35,628 nt of DNA from contig NZ_DGUN01000038.1 in NCBI RefSeq assembly GCF_002395745.1, positions 1 to 35,628 on the forward strand. The letters run 5' to 3'. Within the stretch, counting starts at the first letter, position 1, and each line of letters opens with the position of its first letter. Of this stretch, positions 6,240 to 13,727 are shown piece by piece. Origin of the DNA: Fibrobacter sp. UBA4309. GTDB lineage: Bacteria; Fibrobacterota; Fibrobacteria; Fibrobacterales; Fibrobacteraceae. The translations under genes and the position numbers were made by a program. The notes under the pieces were generated by a model that saw only the letters and a program-made list of their open reading frames with translations, did no database searches and was not told the DNA's origin.

Positions 6240-6824
6240 TTATAGAACGCCCTTGCTGCTGGGCACGCCCTTCACGTTACGGCTCGGGGCGACAGCCATG
6301 GCGACCGCCCGGGCGAACGCCTTGAAGATGCTTTCGAGGCAATGGTGGTTATCACTGCCGTAGAAAAGCTGCACATGCAGGTTCATGCGGGCGTTCTCGC
6401 AAATGCTCTTGAAGAAATGTTCGAACATGCTCGCCTCGATACCGCCAGCCATGGCAGCCGGGAGTTTCACGTTCCAGACAAAACCGATACGGTTGCTGAA
6501 ATCGATGCACACGCGGCTCAAGGCTTCGTCCATCGGCACAAAGTAGAAACCGTAACGTTCGATTCCCTTCTTGTCACCAAGGCATTCCACCAGGGCCTGT
6601 CCTAGCACGATGCCGATGTCTTCCATGCTATGATGCATATCGACAGCCGTATCGCCCTTGCACTTCAAGTCAAGGTGGAAACCGCCATGCACCTGGAACA
6701 GGTCCAGCATGTGATCCAAGAACGCGTTTCCGGAATCGATCTTGCCACGGCTAGCCTCGTCGATGTTCAAGAAAAGCTCGATATCCGTTTCACCGGTCTT
6801 TCGGGAAATCTTCGATGTACGCAT
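6240..6824 (-). CDS. hisB: Imidazoleglycerol-phosphate dehydratase
   Basis: 194 residues, the normal length of the monofunctional enzyme. It removes water from imidazole glycerol phosphate in histidine synthesis. Metal-binding motifs are present: FLDHMLDLF, MHHSMEDIG and DNHHCLESIFKAFARA. The N-terminal TSKISRKTGETDIELFLNID is also typical. The start ATG (6824) overlaps the TGA of the rodZ-like gene by one base (TGATG), so it is translationally coupled to it. No other his genes are nearby; it is the last gene of an otherwise envelope-related operon, which is unusual. Confidence 0.95.
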   Translation of the reverse strand: MRTSKISRKTGETDIELFLNIDEASRGKIDSGNAFLDHMLDLFQVHGGFHLDLKCKGDTAVDMHHSMEDIGIVLGQALVECLGDKKGIERYGFYFVPMDEALSRVCIDFSNRIGFVWNVKLPAAMAGGIEASMFEHFFKSICENARMNLHVQLFYGSDNHHCLESIFKAFARAVAMAVAPSRNVKGVPSSKGVL

Positions 6825-7828
6825 CAGTTCGCTCCTGCAGAAACAACGGCGCCATCGTACACGCAGAATCGCGTAACGCGGCCAAACTTCATTTCGGGCA
6901 ACGGTGTTTCAACTCCGTTCAAAATCATCTTGGAAACCGCACGCGGTTCACCAATCACTACATACAAAGTATCACGAGCGTTGTACACCATCTTGGCGCC
7001 CGCCGTAGAAAGGTTCGCTTCCTTGAGGAACGAGCCATCTTCTTCGTGGTGCTTGAGTCCGACCCACGAGCGCATTTCTCCGGAACCGATCAGTTCGAAC
7101 CTGGTCTTGCCGTGATTCGAGACGGGCTTGACAACAGTATCCTTCTTTGTCGAAGTCGAAGAAATGAAAATCGTCGCAGACTCGGGCAGTTCAGATTTCT
7201 TCAGGGCCTCATCTACCTGGGCTTGCGTCACGACACTGTCATTTCCTGACTTTGCAGAATCAAGCGAAACAATGTAGGCCTGCAGCGAATCTGCAGGAAC
7301 CGCTTCTGCACCGTCCGGCATTTCTGCAGAAGGCTGTTCCGTCACCGACGCCGTTTCTGTCTTGGCCGTTGTCGTCGCTTCTGCAGCCGCTTCGGATTCG
7401 CCCAAACCTTTCAAGAAATGGGAGCCAACCGCGAATGCCAGTCCAAGCACGATAATCACTATGGGAACGGCCTTGCTCTTGGGCTTAATCTCGTCTTCGC
7501 CGATAGGTTTCACCTTGGCGGGCTTCACAGGAGTTTCCGCAAGCAAGCTCGCAAACTTGGTCCCGTTTTCTGCCGCATACCAATCCAGCACGCGCTTCGT
7601 ATCGAGTCCAAGTTTTCCGCAAACAGAATTGAGATAGCAGCGAAGATAGGCTTCCACCGGGAACGCCTTCCAGTCGCCACTTTCCATAAGGGTAATATTC
7701 TTTACTGTCAGCCTCGTCATAGAGGCGAGATCTTCTACGGACATACCATTCGCTTCGCGGGCACGCGCCAAATAGGCACCAAGGCGTTCGTCAGGCCTTT
7801 TATCTTCAATAGGAGTCTCTACCGTCAT
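6824..7828 (-). CDS. RodZ-like membrane protein with N-terminal helix-turn-helix
   Basis: 334 residues from ATG 7828. Residues about 13-85 form a RodZ-type helix-turn-helix (LGAYLARAREANGMSVEDLASMT, then a FPVEAYLRCYLNSVCGKLGLD segment), followed by a Lys-rich stretch, one membrane helix (about 120-138, VPIVIIVLGLAFAVG), an acidic Ala/Glu region and a C-terminal beta domain (about 240-334) like the DUF4115 part of RodZ. RodZ links MreB to the cell-wall elongation machinery in rod-shaped cells. The start overlaps the maf stop (ATGA); an upstream extension would lie inside maf and was rejected. mreB is not in the window, so the symbol is left blank. Confidence 0.75.
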   Translation of the reverse strand: MTVETPIEDKRPDERLGAYLARAREANGMSVEDLASMTRLTVKNITLMESGDWKAFPVEAYLRCYLNSVCGKLGLDTKRVLDWYAAENGTKFASLLAETPVKPAKVKPIGEDEIKPKSKAVPIVIIVLGLAFAVGSHFLKGLGESEAAAEATTTAKTETASVTEQPSAEMPDGAEAVPADSLQAYIVSLDSAKSGNDSVVTQAQVDEALKKSELPESATIFISSTSTKKDTVVKPVSNHGKTRFELIGSGEMRSWVGLKHHEEDGSFLKEANLSTAGAKMVYNARDTLYVVIGEPRAVSKMILNGVETPLPEMKFGRVTRFCVYDGAVVSAGAN

Positions 7829-8391
7829 ACATTTACCTTCAACTTCCCCAACATCTCCAAAGTACGGGCTACAGGGAGCCCCACCACATTGTAAAAACAC
7901 CCCCGAATCTGGCTTATAAGCCTTGCACCCTGAGTTTGGATGCCATAAGCCCCCGCCTTGTCCATCGGGTCTTTAGAATCTACATATTTTTCGAGCTCTT
8001 GTAAGGAGTTCTTCCGAAAAAACACCTCTGTTCTTTCTTGTTGAGCATCAACGACTTGGCCATCTTTAGCGATTGCCACCCCCGTGATGACCCAATGGGT
8101 CCTTCCATTTAATTTATTTAACATTTCCAGGGCGTCTTTTTCGTCCTTGGGCTTGCCCAGGGGCACCCCGTCCAGGAAGACTAGCGTGTCAAATCCGAGC
8201 ACATAGGACCCCGGCTCCTTGGCAGATACCGCCAAAGCCTTCGCCATGGCATTTTCACGCGGGAAATCAAGCGGATTGGCGCTTTTCGGGCTTTCCTCGT
8301 CGTTCGAGACCACCACGCGGAAATCCACACCAATCTGTTTCAATATTTCGCGTCTTCTCGGAGAACCGCTTGCAAGTATTATCTGGGTCAT
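7825..8391 (-). CDS. maf: Maf family nucleotide pyrophosphatase
   Basis: 188 residues. Begins MTQIILASGSPRRREILKQIG, the Maf signature, with GFDTLVFLDGVPLGKPKD and DKAGAYGIQTQGA further on. Maf proteins hydrolyse non-canonical or modified nucleoside triphosphates to monophosphates and are linked to cell division arrest and nucleotide-pool cleaning. It begins 16 nt after the lptD stop and ends in an ATGA overlap with the rodZ-like gene. The subfamily (dTTP/UTP type or m7GTP type) was not decided. Confidence 0.93.
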   Translation of the reverse strand: MTQIILASGSPRRREILKQIGVDFRVVVSNDEESPKSANPLDFPRENAMAKALAVSAKEPGSYVLGFDTLVFLDGVPLGKPKDEKDALEMLNKLNGRTHWVITGVAIAKDGQVVDAQQERTEVFFRKNSLQELEKYVDSKDPMDKAGAYGIQTQGARLISQIRGCFYNVVGLPVARTLEMLGKLKVNV

Positions 8392-8406
8392 CGTAAATTC
8401 ACTCGT

Positions 8407-10872
8407 CTAGTTCGTTTCCGTGCTACCGGCGTTCAACTTGATATCGGGCAGGTCACGCACATAGATGGCAAAGCTCCATCCCGCAGCAGGTCCGGTCGGA
8501 GTCCACGTGAAATCGAGCTGCCAGCAATGTAACCTGCGGTTGAACGTGAAATTGTGCGTAACGAACTTGCCTTCGTTATAATCGTAACGGGTATTGTAGC
8601 TCACTTCCCAGTTCACCGTAGGCTGGAACGTGGCAGAAATTCCCGTAGAATGGCTGATGTTGTCCTGGAACAAGTCCTTGGCCACTCGCGTACTCGAGAA
8701 CGTGTAACGGTAATCCAGCCCGAACGTCCACTTGAGCATCTCGTACTTGCCCATCTGCGAAGGCAGGCCGCCGTTGAGCGTACCGCTCCAGTGGAAGTTC
8801 CTGGAGAATTCGTAGCTGTAGTAGATCAGTTCGGGCATCTGCGCCTTGGTCGGCTCGTCCGTGAACTTGTGGTACACGCTATGCCTCGTATTCACGGTAA
8901 AGAGGTAGTCCGGCAAGACCTGCAAACCGAAACTAGACGTAATGTCGGACCACTGCAACGAATCTGCCGCAAAGTTGTACGAAACATTGTGACGCGTAGT
9001 CAGCAGGCGGCGGTTGCCGTACTGGTCATCCACGGCCTTGGCCGTATCGCCCTTGGTCGTGTCGGGCTTGTGCCCCACCACCTTCAAGTACTTGAGGTCG
9101 AAGTCGTTGTTCAGGCCAAAGCCGATTGTTTTCTGTTCGATCTGGTACGGGGCCTGTCCCAGCAACGGATGCGGAGCGAACTTCTTGACGGTATCGATTT
9201 CGGGAGCGTAGGTGTAAGACACGCTCGGCGACAGCACATGGCGCAGACCCGTAAAGCGCCCGATTTCCGGAACCCAGATGCCATACAGTTTCGTATCGGC
9301 GGTGATGCTGTAATTGTGGTTGTACGCGACCTGGCCGTACTCGTCGTGTTCAGGGTCGAGACTCATGTAGCGCTTGCGGTACTTCGCGGAATCGTTCGGA
9401 TTGATCCAGCCCGTCCCGGTCCAGTATCCGGTGAAGTTCGCGCGCGGCGTCAGGTTGATCACGTTAAAGAGCGACCCCGAGTAATCCAACGAATACGTGC
9501 CCGTGTAACCGACATACTCGGCCGTGGTATCCTTGTTGAGCGTCGTGTCCGGGGCACGCTTGGTGTAGTAGTTGAACCTGTTGTTGAAATTGTAGTTGAA
9601 CTTTTCCAAGTAAGTCTCTATGGAGCCGTCATCGGCGGCAACGTCATCTTCGTCGTATTCAAAGATAAACAGCGGACCGCTCTGCCTGTACTGCAAGTCG
9701 GGAATCTGGCGTTCCATGTTATCTGTCCGCAAGTTGTGGTTCTGGCTCACCTTCAACGTGAGACTCTTATTCGTGCCAAACTTCCCGGAATAGGCCAGGT
9801 TTGCGTTAGCCTGTTGGTCAAGGATGGTTTCCGCGTCAAGCGCGTTATCTTTACGCACACTGCGGTCGCTCACAAACGAGCCCGAACCGCTCAAGGTGTG
9901 CTTGCCATCGGGAGTCAAGTTCTGGTTATGCGTAAAGCGAATATCATAACCGCTGTTCGCCATATCGAATTCCTTCAGGTAGCTCGTATAGCTCACGTTT
10001 CCGTCGAGCACGTAGCGCTTCTTGTAACGCACCTCGCCCGTCAACGTCGACCTCTCGAAACGCGCTTCTTCGCCTTCGATAATGTCGCCCTTCACCGTTG
10101 CGTCCCAGTAATCGTTGGGAGCGTAGTAGAATCCCAAATTGCTGATGTAGTACCCCTGCACCTGGTCGCCACCGAACTTAGGCGTCAGGAGGCCCGACTT
10201 GCGGCCGCTTTTCAGGGGAGCCACGATCAACGGCAAAACGGCGACAGGCACATCGGCAATGTTCAGCACCACCGGCCTTGCCGTGATGGTCTCCTTGGGT
10301 TTCACCACCATGCGTCGTCCGTAAAAATAGAAGTGCTGGTGCGTCGAATCGTTACAGGTACTAAAGTCGCCACGGGCAATCTGCAGACGCGTATCCGGCA
10401 AGCGGCGGACTTCCATGCCGTTCAGCTGCTGGTTGTCCTGGTACGTGGTCGCGTAATAGATTTCGCCGACACGGCTTTTCATGTTGTACTTGAGCCGCAT
10501 CCCCGAAAGCGAGGGATTCTTCGTTTCTCGCAGAACCGGCTCGCCGCTCGCCATCAGCACTTCGTTTTCCTGGTCGAACAGGATAGTGTCGGCATCCAGC
10601 GTGGCCGTGCGGTATTTCAACTGCGCTTCGTTGTTCAGATTGAACGTGGAGGTCTCGACATCGTACACCAAGTCGACCGCATGGTATTCGATCGTATCCG
10701 TTCCCGTGGTGTCGTTCATCCAGTCGACTTCTGTTGTGTCCTCTTCCACCTGTTCCCGCTCTTCCAGTTCAAAGCGGGTCATCTCCTCGCCATGAGCGGC
10801 AGGAGTGACAAGGACCGCCAGCGAAAACAGCAAAACGGCCCACAGAAACCTATGGGTTCTAGACAAAATCAC
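8407..10872 (-). CDS. lptD: LPS-assembly outer membrane protein LptD
   Basis: 821 residues starting with GTG at 10872. A signal peptide (FLWAVLLFSLAVLVTPAAHG) is followed by an acidic linker, an OstA/LptA-like beta-jellyroll (about 60-195, with TATLDADTILFDQENEVLMASG) and a large beta-barrel with many aromatic beta strands. LptD with LptE inserts LPS in the outer leaflet. Only two Cys occur: Cys173 in the jellyroll part and Cys783 near the end of the barrel, well placed for a single interdomain disulfide like those required in E. coli LptD. First gene of lptD-maf-rodZ-hisB. A TATTTT box (10888-10883) lies 10 nt before the GTG. Confidence 0.9.
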   Translation of the reverse strand: MILSRTHRFLWAVLLFSLAVLVTPAAHGEEMTRFELEEREQVEEDTTEVDWMNDTTGTDTIEYHAVDLVYDVETSTFNLNNEAQLKYRTATLDADTILFDQENEVLMASGEPVLRETKNPSLSGMRLKYNMKSRVGEIYYATTYQDNQQLNGMEVRRLPDTRLQIARGDFSTCNDSTHQHFYFYGRRMVVKPKETITARPVVLNIADVPVAVLPLIVAPLKSGRKSGLLTPKFGGDQVQGYYISNLGFYYAPNDYWDATVKGDIIEGEEARFERSTLTGEVRYKKRYVLDGNVSYTSYLKEFDMANSGYDIRFTHNQNLTPDGKHTLSGSGSFVSDRSVRKDNALDAETILDQQANANLAYSGKFGTNKSLTLKVSQNHNLRTDNMERQIPDLQYRQSGPLFIFEYDEDDVAADDGSIETYLEKFNYNFNNRFNYYTKRAPDTTLNKDTTAEYVGYTGTYSLDYSGSLFNVINLTPRANFTGYWTGTGWINPNDSAKYRKRYMSLDPEHDEYGQVAYNHNYSITADTKLYGIWVPEIGRFTGLRHVLSPSVSYTYAPEIDTVKKFAPHPLLGQAPYQIEQKTIGFGLNNDFDLKYLKVVGHKPDTTKGDTAKAVDDQYGNRRLLTTRHNVSYNFAADSLQWSDITSSFGLQVLPDYLFTVNTRHSVYHKFTDEPTKAQMPELIYYSYEFSRNFHWSGTLNGGLPSQMGKYEMLKWTFGLDYRYTFSSTRVAKDLFQDNISHSTGISATFQPTVNWEVSYNTRYDYNEGKFVTHNFTFNRRLHCWQLDFTWTPTGPAAGWSFAIYVRDLPDIKLNAGSTETN

Positions 10873-10882
10873 GTTGCGCGTT

Positions 10883-10888
10883 AAAATA
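10883..10888 (-). promoter_or_regulatory. Candidate -10 box of lptD
   Basis: TATTTT on the minus strand, 10 nt before the GTG start and directly after the terminator of the upstream PDZ gene. No Shine-Dalgarno is seen, so the leader would be only a few nucleotides. Confidence 0.4.
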
Positions 10889-10889
10889 G

Positions 10890-10918
10890 AAAAATCCCCC
10901 GATTTTCACCGGAGGATT
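10890..10918 (-). terminator. Intrinsic terminator of PDZ-protein gene
   Basis: Minus strand: AATCCTCCG, loop of 8, CGGGGGATT (one wobble pair), then TTTTT. It lies 30 nt after the PDZ gene stop and just before the lptD promoter. Confidence 0.8.
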
Positions 10919-10947
10919 CAAACGTTTTTATGATTATTCCTTGCGTA

Positions 10948-11760
10948 TTATTTCAGCACGGCAAACTTGCCGCTGACCGAGCCCTCATGGTCGATGCTCA
11001 CCATGTAACGGCCGCTCGGAATGGAGCTTGCGTCCCACAAGACAGTGTTGACGCCAGCGCTAGCCCTTTCGTTCACGAGGCGAGCCACCTGTTCGCCATC
11101 GGCGTTCATGATGGTCACAATCGTCTTGCCCGGAGTCTTGACGCTGTAGCTTACGGCATTGCGGGTAAAACCACGGAGCAGGGCTCCACCGTTACGGACA
11201 ACATTTTCGACCTTGGGCTTCGGAGCAAACTCGTTCGCCTTTTCCACATAAATTCCATTGTAATCCGCAGAAGCGACATTCTTTTCAGCCTTCACGAGAT
11301 TGCCGTTCTTGAGCACGGCCACCAGCTGCTTGTCGTTCTGGGAAGCGCTCGCAAAAGTTTCGAGTTCCTGGGCATTCAGCTCGGCCTTGTCGCCGTACCA
11401 GTTCTTCACGGCGGCACCTTCCAGATCCTTCACGGTAATCTGGGCGCGGCGGAGCGTCGCGGTATAGGTTTCGCCTTCGCTCGTATAGGTGATTTCGAGA
11501 GGCTTGTTCACCTGGCCACGGAGTTTTTCCTTGGACTGTTCGATGTTCAGGCCCTGGAGGCTCACGCCGTCGACAGCGGTAATCACGTCGCCAGCCTGGA
11601 GCTTGGTCTCGGCAGCGGGCGTACCCGGAATGACCTCGGCCACCTTGACGCCTTCGCGAATCTGGTAAATGGTAATGCCCACACCGCCGAAAGTTTCATC
11701 GGCCATAAGAGGTGCGGCCATCATCGCCGCCAACAGGGAAACCTTGACTATACTTTTCAT
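10948..11760 (-). CDS. Exported PDZ-domain protein with type IX-secretion-like C-terminal domain
   Basis: 270 residues from ATG 11760, chosen because AAGGAG precedes it and a signal peptide follows (MKSIVKVSLLAAMMAAPLMA). Residues about 22-95 form a PDZ domain (VGITIYQIREGVKVAEVIPG, TKLQAGDVITAVDGVSL). The C-terminal 60 residues (from GKTIVTIMNADGEQVARL to SGRYMVSIDHEG and SGKFAVLK) resemble the type A sorting/FlgD-like beta domain used by the type IX secretion system. Together these suggest a secreted or surface-attached PDZ protein without protease residues. Has its own promoter and terminator, so it is monocistronic. PDZ is firm; the sorting-domain call is moderate. Confidence 0.8.
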   Translation of the reverse strand: MKSIVKVSLLAAMMAAPLMADETFGGVGITIYQIREGVKVAEVIPGTPAAETKLQAGDVITAVDGVSLQGLNIEQSKEKLRGQVNKPLEITYTSEGETYTATLRRAQITVKDLEGAAVKNWYGDKAELNAQELETFASASQNDKQLVAVLKNGNLVKAEKNVASADYNGIYVEKANEFAPKPKVENVVRNGGALLRGFTRNAVSYSVKTPGKTIVTIMNADGEQVARLVNERASAGVNTVLWDASSIPSGRYMVSIDHEGSVSGKFAVLK

Positions 11761-11790
11761 GAATTTCTCCTTGAAAAACTTTACTTCATT

Positions 11791-11818
11791 AATATATAAT
11801 AAAAAATCGCCCCGGCAA
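11791..11818 (-). promoter_or_regulatory. Promoter of PDZ-protein gene
   Basis: Minus strand TTGCCG (11818-11813), 16 nt, TATATT (11796-11791). The leader of about 25 nt carries the Shine-Dalgarno AAGGAG. Confidence 0.6.
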
Positions 11819-11849
11819 CAGCCAAAAGCGATATTTTGCACAAAAAAAG

Positions 11850-12962
11850 CTATTCCATCAGGGTTCCGTCTTCTGCGTCTTCCCCATCGTCGTAATCCTC
11901 GATGGTCTTTTCGCCAGGAACGATGATGAGTCCGAGCGTCACGGGTTCGCCCTTCAAGTTGATGTAGGCTTCCAGGTACAGCTTGGTCGAGAGGCGCAGC
12001 AGGCGCAAGTCCAGCATGGTTCCACCCTTGTGGATGCTCTTCGGGTTCCTGTTGAAGAACAGGAACTTCTTGTTGATGTACTCGAAGCGGTCCTGTTCAT
12101 AATTTATCTGCCATTCGGAATTTCCGTCATTTTCCTGGCGGTACAGGCAACGGTCATGGTCGATATCGCACTCGAAGCTCGCGCTTTCCTGGTAACGCTT
12201 GTTCCATTCACGGCTAAAGGCGCAGCTCTGCACGCGGCCGGCTCCGTTCCTCTGCTTATTGAGCTGGTCGTTTATAACGACGTAATCCATCTTCTGGTCT
12301 TTCACCTGGTTGTAGACGTTCATCAAGATGACGTACGCCTCGATGTTCTTGGGGCACTTGCCGTCAAGTTCGACCTCTTCGTGGGCTTTCAGGAGGGTCT
12401 GCTGCAAGTCGACGTCGATGGCATCGGGAATCTCGCTTTCCTTGATCTTGTCGAGCACCTTCTTGGGCGGAACGAACACCACCTTGTCACCCTTCTTGAC
12501 CGCGTAACCAAGCTGGTCGCGCACGTAGTCCAAGCACTGCTGCACGTGGATATGCACCGTATTGGAGCCACCAGAGACAAAGTCCACGCCAATGCGCACG
12601 TTCCATTCGCCGGCGCTATTCCCGGAATTCTTGATGATTTCGCAATAGGGTTCCTCGCGGATACCGTCGATAAAGACGACCTTCGCGTTGAGTTTCGTAA
12701 CGAGGGAGGCTTCCTTGTCAAGCGCGCCGCCCAGGCTCCAGAAATTCGGGTTCAGGCGCAACACCTCGGCAAAGGCCTTGTCGCCGTCGAGCGCCGGGAG
12801 CAGGGAATCGTTGCGGGCATTCTTCTCCTTGAGAAGTTCGGAATACTCCGTCGTCACGTTCATGTTCTTGAATCCGTTGCGTGCCGAAACGGGGACGCCG
12901 GGAGCCGCCAGGGACACTCCGGCAAAAGAAATGCAGAACAGGGCAAAAACAAAAAACTTCAT
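11850..12962 (-). CDS. Exported protein of unknown function
   Basis: 370 residues with a signal peptide (MKFFVFALFCISFAGVSLAA) cleaved around residue 19-20 and no lipobox Cys. The rest is soluble and mixed alpha/beta with seven or so Cys (for example CEIIKN, QQCLDYV, GKCPKN, CAFSREW, ECDIDHDRC). A segment with VDFVSGGSNTVHIHVQQ may be a beta hairpin; the C-terminal part ends in an acidic tail (EDYDDGEDAEDG). I recognise no family. The ATG lies 8 nt after a TATTTT box (12976-12971) without Shine-Dalgarno. The gene sits 97 nt after a HAD gene on the same strand, separated by a hairpin repeat. Confidence 0.7.
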   Translation of the reverse strand: MKFFVFALFCISFAGVSLAAPGVPVSARNGFKNMNVTTEYSELLKEKNARNDSLLPALDGDKAFAEVLRLNPNFWSLGGALDKEASLVTKLNAKVVFIDGIREEPYCEIIKNSGNSAGEWNVRIGVDFVSGGSNTVHIHVQQCLDYVRDQLGYAVKKGDKVVFVPPKKVLDKIKESEIPDAIDVDLQQTLLKAHEEVELDGKCPKNIEAYVILMNVYNQVKDQKMDYVVINDQLNKQRNGAGRVQSCAFSREWNKRYQESASFECDIDHDRCLYRQENDGNSEWQINYEQDRFEYINKKFLFFNRNPKSIHKGGTMLDLRLLRLSTKLYLEAYINLKGEPVTLGLIIVPGEKTIEDYDDGEDAEDGTLME

Positions 12963-12970
12963 ACGGGAAT

Positions 12971-12976
12971 AAAATA
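12971..12976 (-). promoter_or_regulatory. -10-like box of the 12962 gene
   Basis: TATTTT on the minus strand, 8 nt before the ATG, no Shine-Dalgarno. Confidence 0.4.
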
Positions 12977-13007
12977 CAAAAAAACGGTGATAAAACGTTG
13001 CTGCCAG

Positions 13008-13053
13008 ATTCCGGCTCCCTTCGACTACGCTCAGGGCAGGCTCAGGCCGGAAT
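13008..13053. repeat. Hairpin-type dispersed repeat element
   Basis: ATTCCGG (13008-13014) and CCGGAAT (13047-13053) flank an inner part with CCCTTCGACTACGCTCAGGG, itself containing CCCT and AGGG arms. The inner sequence, of the form CTGAGCGTAGTCGAAGG on the other strand, is one I recognise as a widespread dispersed intergenic repeat in bacterial genomes. Only one copy is in this window. Confidence 0.55.
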
Positions 13054-13058
13054 GACGT

Positions 13059-13727
13059 CTAGGTTCCAATCTTCAAGCGATTAGGTCCTAGTTTTAAAAG
13101 GTGCGGGATGTGCAAGTCCACCCAATCGGGAGATTCCTCGGCAGGATTCACGAAAACGGTAGTCCATCCGCGCCGGTGCGCGGGTTCCAGATTGCGGAGC
13201 GAATCTTCCAGCAGCACGATTTCGCGGGGATTCGCGGGATAGGCGACACCCATGGACGGGAGTTTTTCGTGAAGCCACGCCTCCATCTTCTCGTAGGCGC
13301 TGTCATGCGGCTTGCCAACCCAGTCGAGCTGCTTCAGGTCAAAAACGCCATCGATTGCAGACTCGATTCCCATGTGGGCCATGCCCGCCTCGCTCCAGTC
13401 ATGGCGCCCGTTGGTAAAAACGAATCGCGGGCCGTCCAGGCTTTTCAGCAGGGCGAGCTTCTCGGGAGCCTTTTTCGGGTAGGTCAGGTATTCCGGTTCG
13501 TGGATAAAGTCGAAGAACTCGTCGGGGTCCGTGCCGTTCATCGCCATGAGGCCTGCAAGCGTCGTGCCGAAACGTTCCAGGTAATCGGTACGAATCTTGT
13601 GCGCCGATTCGAAATCGCCTCCGACAGTCTTCTGCACGAACTTCGAAATGCGGTGGTCCAGAGAGTTGATAACGTACCGTTCCTCGGTACCGTACAACGT
13701 CAAGTCGTAGTCGAAAAGCCAGACCAT
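13059..13727 (-). CDS. HAD-superfamily phosphatase, pyrimidine 5'-nucleotidase-like
   Basis: 222 residues from ATG 13727. Motif I is DYDLTLYG near the N-terminus (nucleophile Asp and acid/base Asp), motif II is FVFTNGRHDW, the Lys of motif III is likely in WVGKPHDSAY and motif IV is LLEDSLRNL. The DxDxTLY start and helical cap fit the Sdt1/pyrimidine 5'-nucleotidase group, which dephosphorylates UMP, CMP or related compounds. The start overlaps the stop of dgt by one base (TGATG), so the two are translationally coupled; together they suggest nucleotide-pool control. The substrate is inferred. Confidence 0.8.
   Translation of the reverse strand: MVWLFDYDLTLYGTEERYVINSLDHRISKFVQKTVGGDFESAHKIRTDYLERFGTTLAGLMAMNGTDPDEFFDFIHEPEYLTYPKKAPEKLALLKSLDGPRFVFTNGRHDWSEAGMAHMGIESAIDGVFDLKQLDWVGKPHDSAYEKMEAWLHEKLPSMGVAYPANPREIVLLEDSLRNLEPAHRRGWTTVFVNPAEESPDWVDLHIPHLLKLGPNRLKIGT

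Noticed and set aside
8554..10884. 776-codon open frame antisense to lptD
   Set aside because: Same codon-bias effect; no domain resemblance, and lptD has signal peptide, OstA domain and barrel strands.
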